Shown: positions 1-5,603 of the stretch, piece after piece
Layout: every line of letters begins with the position of its first letter
Position numbering within the stretch: the stretch's first letter is position 1
From: an uncultured Ruminococcus sp.
Lineage (GTDB): Bacteria > Bacillota > Clostridia > Oscillospirales > Ruminococcaceae
DNA: 5,603 nt
Assembly: GCA_946544695.1 (NCBI GenBank)
Contig: CAMNMO010000205.1
Location: 1-5,603, forward strand
Direction of reading: 5' to 3'
Position numbers and translations under genes: made by a program
Notes under the pieces: model-generated
What the model saw: only the letters and a program-made list of their open reading frames with translations
Databases searched by the model: none
What the model was told of the DNA's origin: nothing

Positions 1-149
1 GCTTTTTCAAGCAGCAGCTCGCCAAGGAATGCCAAAGCTTTGTACAGCCGTCCGAGCCTGCGGAGCGGAAAACTGACCGCCTAAAAGAAAAAGCCCTCAG
101 AAACGCCTACAGAGCGTTTCCGAGAGCTTGCGGTTATTCGTTTCAATAG
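1..149 (+). other. Left-edge region with open plus-strand frames; possible 3' end of a gene or a dispersed repeat
   Basis: The frame beginning at base 3 is open to a TAG at 147-149, giving 48 codons with a charged stretch (EPAERKTDRLKEKALRNAY). The frame beginning at base 1 is open to a TAA at 82-84. Either could be the end of a plus-strand gene converging on the operon, but I recognise no family and see no start. The longer frame runs through the minus-strand terminator hairpin, which makes its second half unlikely to be coding. A smaller imperfect hairpin (CCG-TCCG with CGGA-g-CGG) lies at 48-68. Confidence 0.15.
83..129 (-). terminator. Rho-independent terminator of the operon
   Basis: Read on the minus strand, bases 129-114 and 106-91 pair over 16 positions, enclosing a 7-base loop (113-107). 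Fourteen pairs are Watson-Crick and two are G-U wobbles. The stem is followed directly by the T-rich tract TTTCTTTT (90-83). On the plus strand the two wobbles become A/C mismatches and no T tract follows, so the signal is specific to the minus strand. It lies about 145 bases beyond the hydrolase stop codon, in the right place and direction to end the three-gene transcript. Confidence 0.85.
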
Positions 150-161
150 GGTTTATGCCAG

Positions 162-179
162 TTGTGGAATGCTCCACAA
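162..179. repeat. Perfect inverted repeat TTGTGGA-4 nt-TCCACAA
   Basis: Two perfect 7-base arms (162-168 and 173-179) flank an ATGC spacer. A related copy of the left arm, TTGTGTGGA, occurs at 193-201, so the right arm could pair with either one. No T tract follows on either strand, which argues against a terminator. It may be a protein-binding palindrome, part of a transfer-origin-like region together with the sequence at 210-223, or a structural element of the operon's 3' untranslated region. Confidence 0.6.
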
Positions 180-209
180 TTCTGATTATGACTTGTGTGG
201 AACGGAAAA

Positions 210-223
210 CAGGTGCGCCATTA
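210..223 (+). other. Possible MobQ/IncQ-like oriT nick region (tentative)
   Basis: The sequence CAGGTGCGCCATTA matches 11 of 14 bases of the nick-region core TAAGTGCGCCCTTA that I recall from RSF1010 and pIP501/pSK41-type transfer origins, including the invariant GTGCGCC. An inverted repeat lies upstream at 162-179, but it is 30 bases away, whereas known MobQ origins have it within about 10 bases. No relaxase gene is visible in the window. The match is short and the assignment is weak. Confidence 0.22.
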
Positions 224-274
224 GACTAAGGTTTTTTGGATTACTGTAGTTTCTCTTTTCAGGGTACTGCATAA

Positions 275-2275
275 TTACACGGTAATATCGAATTTGTCTC
301 CCTTCTGTCCGAGGAACAGCACCTTGCCATCCTTGGGCATGGGGATGACATTGCCTGCATCCTTAACGTGGGAAGTATATATCGCCTCATCGAATTTGTT
401 GAAGACGATGACAGCGCTTTTTTCGGGTTTTGTCACGGTCACCGGAGTATTTGCTATACTGTCGGGAATGCTGTACCACGATGCATTGTCTGTCAGCTCA
501 ATGGTCTTGACGGATGCATCAAATTCGGGTATTCCGTCAGCCGATATATATTTTGTTCCGTAGCTTGTTGTGAACGTCTGTCTGCTGTTTTCATCTGTGT
601 TGACTGTAATGTCGAGAAGGTCTCTGCTTGATGAAGAGGGTATCGTATTCGGTGAAACAAGATGCTGGCTGTCGGATATTTTCAGCATATAATCAGCGCC
701 GGCGCCGGACATAAAAACATAGCCTTTGATCTCATTTATTGTATGGAACTGTCCGATAGCTACATCTTCGTAACCGCTTGAAGAATACTTTTCATTTGCA
801 AGAAGAAGCTTCTTGCCGTCAAGCGCCTTAATACTATTTATAACATCCTCGCTGACATTATTTTCCTCTATCTTTTGTCCTGTGTATGACTTTATGTCAA
901 ACGAACCAAGTCCGGGATAAGTCATCCCGCCCGTTGACTTCATAAATATCCCGTCGTCGTTCTTCTCGAAAGACATTCGGCTGCTGCCGCCTGCCGCAAG
1001 GCGCTTGTCAAAGCCGCTTTCTGAAACTTCGTAGGAAAGTTCGGCAAAATCACCGTCTGCGGTAAGCACATAGTCGGTGTAAGAAGTCTTGCGGGAGGTT
1101 ATCTTTTCAAGGTGGAGATACTTGTTTTCGGGGAAAGTCACTCTGCAAAGGGTATCGCCCCCGCCCATGAGATTCATGATATACCACCCCTCATAAGCCT
1201 TGTATCCATCGGGGATATCGTCAACTATCGTGCATTCGGGCTGTTCGGTGTCGGTAATGTTTATGCCCTTTGCCTGCAAAGCTGCGTCCATAAGTACCTG
1301 CGCCACAAGATCGTTACAGACACTTGAACCGCCATTGGAAAGCACCGCAACGCTTATCTTTTCATCGGGGGCAGTCAGCAGGAAAGCGTGATCCATACTC
1401 ACATCGCCGCCTTTGCCGACTGTCTTGACACCGTTCTGCTGATAGCGGAGCACTTCCGCATAGTCCCAGCCGAGACCGTTGTCATCGCCGTACTCGTTAT
1501 CGCTCCAGCGGGTCGCCATTGCGGTTTTTGCTTCATCGGAAACAAGCGTATCATCGCCCGTGAAGAAAGCCGCCCCGAATTTCGCCGTATCGGAAGCCGT
1601 CGCATATATACCGCCGGCACCGATCTTCACACAATAGCTTGTATCAAGGGGCAGACCGTTTGCCGAGAAGGACGGCACAAGTTTTTCATTGCGGTACATA
1701 TCTATGGGCGTTCCCGTGTCGGTCACACCTATCCTGCCTGAGATGTTTTCTCTCACATAGTCGGTATAGGTCATACCCGTTACGTTCTCGACGATAATTT
1801 CCAGCAGATCAAAGCCGTCATTGCAGTACGCCGCATACTTGCCCGGATCGGCTTTCAGGCGCTGACCTGCAAGATTATCAAGCAGATGATCGTGGTTATA
1901 AGTGTCGTTGTCGTCATACAGATCGCTGTTCATTCTTGTTGAACCCATTAACCCCGAAGTGTGATCCATGAGCATACGCACAGTAATGTCCTTGTAGCGC
2001 TCGTCATCCATTTTGAAATCGGGGATATATTCGGTGATCGGTGTATCGAGCCCCACTTTTCCTTCATCCACTAGCTGCATTACCGCCGCTGTGGAATATA
2101 CCTTGCTGACCGAACCCACACAATAGATATACTCGCTGTCATTTTCCGCAGATACAGCCTTGACTGCCGTATCTGCTGTTTTGTTCTCCGCTTTTGTTTC
2201 TTCCTTTACACTGCCGCAGCCTGTCAGCATCAGCATTGCTGTCATCAGGGCGGCTGTTCTCTTTATATTCTTCAT
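275..2275 (-). CDS. Lipoprotein, serine beta-lactamase-like hydrolase with long C-terminal region (666 aa)
   Basis: This is a predicted membrane-anchored serine hydrolase of the class C beta-lactamase/D-aminopeptidase/esterase family, acting outside the cell. The N-terminus is a lipoprotein signal (MKNIKRT, a hydrophobic stretch, then lipobox LTGC with C20). The active-site motifs are S55-V-S-K58 (nucleophile and base), Y150-C-N152 and K288-G-G290. Supporting family blocks are MQLVDEGKVGLDTPI, LMDHTSGL, and the helix after YCN reading LLEIIVENVTG. Only 34 residues separate C20 from S55 and most are a polar linker, so the strand-turn-strand usually found before SxxK is missing. Residues about 345-430 look like the beta-rich lipocalin-like domain often attached to this family (YEGWYIMN, LTADGDFAEL). 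Residues about 430-666 I do not recognise; they look beta-rich. As the last gene of the operon it is a likely partner of the transporter. Substrate candidates are D-amino-acid peptides, peptidoglycan stems or esters. Activity is uncertain because of the missing segment. Confidence 0.88.
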   Translation of the reverse strand: MKNIKRTAALMTAMLMLTGCGSVKEETKAENKTADTAVKAVSAENDSEYIYCVGSVSKVYSTAAVMQLVDEGKVGLDTPITEYIPDFKMDDERYKDITVRMLMDHTSGLMGSTRMNSDLYDDNDTYNHDHLLDNLAGQRLKADPGKYAAYCNDGFDLLEIIVENVTGMTYTDYVRENISGRIGVTDTGTPIDMYRNEKLVPSFSANGLPLDTSYCVKIGAGGIYATASDTAKFGAAFFTGDDTLVSDEAKTAMATRWSDNEYGDDNGLGWDYAEVLRYQQNGVKTVGKGGDVSMDHAFLLTAPDEKISVAVLSNGGSSVCNDLVAQVLMDAALQAKGINITDTEQPECTIVDDIPDGYKAYEGWYIMNLMGGGDTLCRVTFPENKYLHLEKITSRKTSYTDYVLTADGDFAELSYEVSESGFDKRLAAGGSSRMSFEKNDDGIFMKSTGGMTYPGLGSFDIKSYTGQKIEENNVSEDVINSIKALDGKKLLLANEKYSSSGYEDVAIGQFHTINEIKGYVFMSGAGADYMLKISDSQHLVSPNTIPSSSSRDLLDITVNTDENSRQTFTTSYGTKYISADGIPEFDASVKTIELTDNASWYSIPDSIANTPVTVTKPEKSAVIVFNKFDEAIYTSHVKDAGNVIPMPKDGKVLFLGQKGDKFDITV

Positions 2276-2281
2276 AGTATT

Positions 2282-2287
2282 TCCCCC
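2282..2287 (-). promoter_or_regulatory. Ribosome binding site of the hydrolase, next to the permease stop
   Basis: GGGGGA lies 6 bases before the hydrolase ATG and begins one base after the permease TAA stop. It supports the start at 2275, which also gives a complete lipoprotein signal peptide. The layout mirrors the junction between the ATPase and the permease. Confidence 0.65.
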
Positions 2288-2288
2288 A

Positions 2289-4805
2289 TTATTCGGTCAT
2301 AAGCTCTGTTACGGATATCGCCTTGATCTTGCCTGCACTGATGTAGGTGACTGCGTAGCAAAATGCCACAAGTATCACATCTGCAATGATTGTCAGCGGC
2401 ATATCAAGCTCGCCCGCAGCGCCGAACGCCATCCGCCAGAAGGCGCTGTAAACGTACTTCGCCGCAAATGAAGCTATGATAACGGATACGATAGTCACAG
2501 GCATTGTTTTCAGCGCTATCTGCTTCATGAGGTCTTTTGAGGTGTAGCCCATGCCCTTCATGATGCCCAGTTTCCTGCGCTGTCTTTTTACGTTGGATGA
2601 AGCGATGAGCCCAAGTATCACAGCGACCACCGCCGAAAGCACAACTGTTGCTCCGATAGCGCCGATCTCTGAAACTGCCGCAACACCACCCATAGCCTGT
2701 TCTGCCAATGTCATGAGCGAGGAAACGTCCTTTATGACAAAGTGTCTGCTGTTTCCCGAGATGACCTGTCCGTCAACGACTACTGCATAGTCGATATTCG
2801 TCACTCCGTACTGTGAGGTCAGCAGTGCCAGCTTTTCATCGGCTGCCGCCTGTATGCGCTCTTCAAGTGTGCCGCTTGCATCACCTGCATTCAGGCTGTC
2901 CTTTGTGCTCCTGCCATATTTCTCGTTCAGCTTTTCCTCGAATTCTTCCATCGTCACGCCGTCTTCAAGATATACCGAAATGATATTCGGGCGTGCATCG
3001 GGGCAGGCACGTCTGTAGCCTTCGGAAGTAAGATACAGCCCTGTTCCGTTGTTCATCATGCTGCTTGTCATACCCGTTACGATATACTTTGTTTCTGTTC
3101 CATTGCCTTTGATAACGATGCTGTCACCGATGTCCGTGCCGTCATATTCTTTTCTCTGGAGCGTTATCATGATCTCGTTGTCATGTTCGGGGAATCTGCC
3201 GTCGATAAGATATATGTTTTCGGCATCGCTGAAATCATCGAATATGACTGTTGAGCCGTCATGTTCCGAACCCTTTACAGCCAGCCACCTTGTCTGATAG
3301 TCCGTAAGTGCCTTTCTGACTTCGGGCATTTCGGCTATCTCATCTCTGACCGCATCGGTGTCAACGCCGCTTTGCAGTTCCACCTCTGTGACGATGTCAT
3401 CGCCTGTCATTGTCATAAGACCGTCAATGCCGTCCTTGAAGAAGTCCGCACCGGTCACACAAAACAGTATCGCAGTGCTTGTTGTTATCACGCATACAGC
3501 CGTTCCTACAGCGGTTTTGATGTCTCCGAAAAAGCTCTTTACCGCAAGAGTAAGGTTGATGTTCCCCTTTGACTTTGAAAGCGGGAAAATGTTCCTGCCG
3601 AAATGATGTGTGCGTATGCCCTTTCTGAATGCCACAACGGGAGGATATTTCTTGACCTTTGCCGCCTTTAACAGCGCAAATAATGTCACAAGCAGCACTA
3701 TGATAACTCCCGAAAGAAGTATCATGCCCGCTTCCGTTTTAACGGTAACGGTACGTCCGATCATATTTTGGATACCGAGATTCATCAGAGGGCTTACGAT
3801 AAATGCCCCGATAATGCCGAGGACCGCACCGATACCGCCCGTTATCACATATTCGTACACATAGGAAAGTGATATCTCACGGGAACGGTATCCCAGCGCT
3901 TCGAGAACGCCGATCTGCTGCATCTGGTCTTCAATATCGTTGGTGATGCGGTGCATTATCATCAGCACTGACGAAAGCATGGTGATACCCGAGAAAAACG
4001 CAAGGAAATACATAAAAATATTGATGAATGACAAGGAGTTTGCTCTTTCAAGTGCAACGGAATCATGGTTATAGGCTGAACTGAGACTTTCGCCGCTCAG
4101 ATCTGCGCATCTGTTTATATGGTCGGTGTCGTTATACGCTGTCCCCTCTGAATCGAACCACAGCATAGTATAGACGGAATCATATCCACTGTTGAATATC
4201 AGCTTGAAAAGCTCATAGTCGATTTCCGAGATGACCATTTTGTAGCCGTATCCTGCGTCGTTGTAAAGACCTGTTTTATAAAAGCCTGCCACCGTAAAGG
4301 GGTATTCTCTTCCGTCTTTGCACACCGTCAGGGTGTCGCCCGCTTCACAGCCCTCACTGATACAGAAAAACATCGGCAGCCATATCGGATGCTCAAGCTT
4401 TTCTATCTCCTCATCGGAGAGCTTATCTGTCTTTACAAAGTCCTCTATCTTCCGCTCGTTTTTCTCCGTCACGAAATAAGACTCGTATGTGCGGTCTTCG
4501 CCGTCCTTGTTTTTGTAATCAAGAGCAGAAGCGTATATCGCTTCCGCTTCCGTGATATCGGTGATGCCGTAGTCTTCTTCAAGTATCCTGCGGTATTCAT
4601 CACGGAATTTATCCTTTTTTATCATAACGCAGGTATCCTTTGAACCTGCCTGTGCGAAGCTGTCCTCATAAGCCTTGTTCGCTTTAGAGATGTTCGCCAT
4701 GAAAACGGCGAGCATCAGCGTTGTTATCATTGTGAGAAATGCGATGGCGACCGCTTCTTTTTTGTTCTTTTTCAGCTTGAAAAGCGATAAGCGCAGTATG
4801 TTCAT
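2289..4805 (-). CDS. FtsX/MacB-type ABC transporter permease with two FtsX repeats (838 aa)
   Basis: This is the integral membrane partner of the upstream ATPase. I see eight hydrophobic segments, near residues 17-38, 261-285, 318-340, 359-381, 433-452, 713-735, 767-786 and 803-823. The order is TM, large extracytoplasmic domain, three TMs, then the same again, so the protein is an internal duplication of the four-TM FtsX unit. The cytoplasmic coupling motif occurs twice, as IGVLEALGYRSREI (298-311) and LGIMKGMGYTSKDL (746-759). Each half ends with the family's basic tail, KKYPPVVAFRKG (385-396) and KIKAISVTELMTE (826-838). Both outer domains contain a MacB-like core with a GD turn (GDTLTV near 156, GDSIVI near 560) followed by a VAGF or VTGM strand. 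The start is supported by AAGGGG and GAGG just upstream. The family exports or senses antimicrobial peptides, lipoproteins or other envelope compounds. No feature here picks out the substrate. Confidence 0.93.
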   Translation of the reverse strand: MNILRLSLFKLKKNKKEAVAIAFLTMITTLMLAVFMANISKANKAYEDSFAQAGSKDTCVMIKKDKFRDEYRRILEEDYGITDITEAEAIYASALDYKNKDGEDRTYESYFVTEKNERKIEDFVKTDKLSDEEIEKLEHPIWLPMFFCISEGCEAGDTLTVCKDGREYPFTVAGFYKTGLYNDAGYGYKMVISEIDYELFKLIFNSGYDSVYTMLWFDSEGTAYNDTDHINRCADLSGESLSSAYNHDSVALERANSLSFINIFMYFLAFFSGITMLSSVLMIMHRITNDIEDQMQQIGVLEALGYRSREISLSYVYEYVITGGIGAVLGIIGAFIVSPLMNLGIQNMIGRTVTVKTEAGMILLSGVIIVLLVTLFALLKAAKVKKYPPVVAFRKGIRTHHFGRNIFPLSKSKGNINLTLAVKSFFGDIKTAVGTAVCVITTSTAILFCVTGADFFKDGIDGLMTMTGDDIVTEVELQSGVDTDAVRDEIAEMPEVRKALTDYQTRWLAVKGSEHDGSTVIFDDFSDAENIYLIDGRFPEHDNEIMITLQRKEYDGTDIGDSIVIKGNGTETKYIVTGMTSSMMNNGTGLYLTSEGYRRACPDARPNIISVYLEDGVTMEEFEEKLNEKYGRSTKDSLNAGDASGTLEERIQAAADEKLALLTSQYGVTNIDYAVVVDGQVISGNSRHFVIKDVSSLMTLAEQAMGGVAAVSEIGAIGATVVLSAVVAVILGLIASSNVKRQRRKLGIMKGMGYTSKDLMKQIALKTMPVTIVSVIIASFAAKYVYSAFWRMAFGAAGELDMPLTIIADVILVAFCYAVTYISAGKIKAISVTELMTE

Positions 4806-4807
4806 AT

Positions 4808-4818
4808 CCTCACCCCTT
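4808..4818 (-). promoter_or_regulatory. Ribosome binding site of the permease, overlapping the ATPase stop
   Basis: On the minus strand the ATPase stop TAA runs straight into AAGGGGTGAGG, followed by the permease ATG. AAGGGG lies 7 bases and GAGG 2 bases before the start. The overlap of stop codon and Shine-Dalgarno sequence suggests that ribosomes finishing the ATPase re-initiate on the permease. Confidence 0.75.
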
Positions 4819-5578
4819 ACCAGCCCATTTCTTCAAGGAAGGCTGCCAGTCCCGCACGTCTTGTCTGCTTGTCATCATCGGTGTAGGGCTTCATGCGGTA
4901 GTCGCCCACAACGCCGCCGTCACGCAGGTACAGCACTCTTGTACCTCTGAGAGCCGTCTTCATATCATGTGTCACCATTACGATGCTCTGACCGTTTTTA
5001 TGTATCTCGGTGAATATATCCAGCACATCACGGCTGGATGCGGAGTTGAGCGCACCTGTGGGCTCATCGGCAAAGAGTATCTTCGGTTCGTTGATTATCG
5101 CGCGGACTATGCCGACCCTCTGCGCTTCGCCGCCCGAAAGCTGGTTTGGATATTTCTTCCAGTCCTCTTCATCCAGCCCGACTTTTCTGAGCAGGTCTTT
5201 CACCTTGTTCACAAGTTCGGGGGTATTCTTCTGCACGATCAGCGCACCCGTCAGCACGTTGTCCAGCACTGTCTGATCGTCAAGGAGATAAACGCTCTGG
5301 AAAACAAATCCGCAGCTGCCGCGTCTGAACATTGCCAGCTGATCGTTGGAGTAGTCCTGTATCTGCGTATCACCGAAATATATCTTGCCTAAGGTGGGCT
5401 TATCCATCCCCGAAAGCGCATAAAGCAGAGTGGATTTTCCCGAACCCGATGAACCCATGATGACAGTGAAATCGCCCTCAGTTATTTCAAGGTCGAGGTT
5501 TTTGATAACGTGCTGCTGATTTCCGCCGTTTGAAAACGACTTGCATAATTTTTCTGTTCTTAAAATAGAAGAAGCCAT
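4817..5578 (-). CDS. ABC transporter ATP-binding protein, MacB/LolD/SalX-like (253 aa)
   Basis: This is the cytoplasmic ATPase that powers the permease encoded next to it. All nucleotide-binding elements are visible: an A-loop aromatic near F15, Walker A GSSGSGKST at 42-50, the Q-loop glutamine at about 94 (FVFQ), the signature LSGGEAQR from 147, Walker B ILFADEP with D171 and the catalytic E172, a D-loop with GALN in place of the common GALD, and the switch histidine H204 in MVTHD. The length is normal for the family. The last 30 residues form a charged tail ending in EEMGW, a tail style I associate with Firmicutes SalX-type ATPases. I chose the ATG at 5578 over the in-frame ATG at 5587, because AAAGGA lies 8 bases before the former and overlaps the latter. 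The protein should be an active ATPase. The transported substrate cannot be read from this subunit. Confidence 0.95.
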   Translation of the reverse strand: MASSILRTEKLCKSFSNGGNQQHVIKNLDLEITEGDFTVIMGSSGSGKSTLLYALSGMDKPTLGKIYFGDTQIQDYSNDQLAMFRRGSCGFVFQSVYLLDDQTVLDNVLTGALIVQKNTPELVNKVKDLLRKVGLDEEDWKKYPNQLSGGEAQRVGIVRAIINEPKILFADEPTGALNSASSRDVLDIFTEIHKNGQSIVMVTHDMKTALRGTRVLYLRDGGVVGDYRMKPYTDDDKQTRRAGLAAFLEEMGW

Positions 5579-5586
5579 ATATAACA

Positions 5587-5592
5587 TCCTTT
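5587..5592 (-). promoter_or_regulatory. Ribosome binding site deciding the ATPase start
   Basis: AAAGGA sits 8 bases before the ATG at 5578, an ideal spacing. It runs into the upstream in-frame ATG at 5587, which therefore has no usable site of its own. This makes 5578 the better start and trims three residues (MLY) from the longest reading frame. Confidence 0.75.
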
Positions 5593-5603
5593 CTTGCAGT
5601 CCT

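Noticed and set aside
162..179. Inverted repeat as a second intrinsic terminator
   Set aside because: The arms are short and no T tract follows on either strand; the hairpin at 91-129 fits far better.
155..229. 24-codon plus-strand open frame (ATG at 155, TAA at 227-229)
   Set aside because: It is very short, has only a poorly spaced AGGG upstream, and runs through the inverted repeat and the oriT-like site, so chance is the simplest explanation.
1388..1741. 117-codon plus-strand open frame opposite the hydrolase
   Set aside because: It overlaps the conserved catalytic domain on the other strand, and its translation resembles no family.
275..2275. True beta-lactamase giving antibiotic resistance
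   Set aside because: The SxxK family is mostly esterases and peptidases. The large C-terminal region, lipoprotein anchor, missing N-terminal segment and transporter neighbours argue against a resistance enzyme.
4967..5392. 141-codon plus-strand open frame opposite the ATPase
   Set aside because: It lies wholly inside the ATPase gene, which has every family motif. Its translation shows no domain, and it is a by-product of the opposite strand's codon usage.
5585..5587. ATG at 5587 as the ATPase start
   Set aside because: The Shine-Dalgarno sequence overlaps this codon, while it is ideally placed for the ATG at 5578.
5593..5603. Promoter of the operon
   Set aside because: Only 11 bases lie beyond the ribosome binding site, too few to hold a -10 and -35 pair, so the promoter or an upstream gene must be outside the window.

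Overview
The window looks like chromosomal DNA from a Gram-positive anaerobe of the Clostridia, probably a Ruminococcus-like Oscillospiraceae. I infer this from the mid-range base composition, the purine-rich Shine-Dalgarno sites, a diderm-free lipoprotein signal, and an ATPase C-terminus and permease layout of the kind common in Firmicutes peptide-type ABC transporters. No rRNA or housekeeping marker is present to confirm the taxon.

Nearly all of the window is one minus-strand operon read from right to left. It encodes an ABC transporter ATPase (5578 to 4817), a duplicated FtsX/MacB-type ABC permease with eight predicted membrane segments and two large extracytoplasmic domains (4805 to 2289), and a lipoprotein of the serine beta-lactamase-like hydrolase family with a long C-terminal region (2275 to 275). 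The genes are separated by only 11 and 13 bases. In both junctions the Shine-Dalgarno sequence abuts the upstream stop codon, so translation is probably coupled. The operon promoter lies beyond the right edge.

The stretch from 1 to 274 carries no convincing gene. It holds a strong intrinsic terminator for the minus strand (83-129), about 145 bases after the last stop codon. It also holds a perfect 7-bp inverted repeat (162-179) and, 30 bases further, a GTGCGCC-centred sequence resembling the nick region of MobQ/IncQ-type transfer origins. A plus-strand reading frame at the extreme left edge could be the end of another gene, but cannot be judged from this window.

Working model (inference): the ATPase and permease form an envelope transporter or mechanotransmitter that exports, senses or removes a peptide or lipid-linked compound. 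The lipoprotein hydrolase acts at the outer face of the membrane as its partner. The most unusual point is that the hydrolase keeps the SxxK, YxN and KGG active-site motifs but lacks the N-terminal part of the catalytic fold that normally precedes SxxK.
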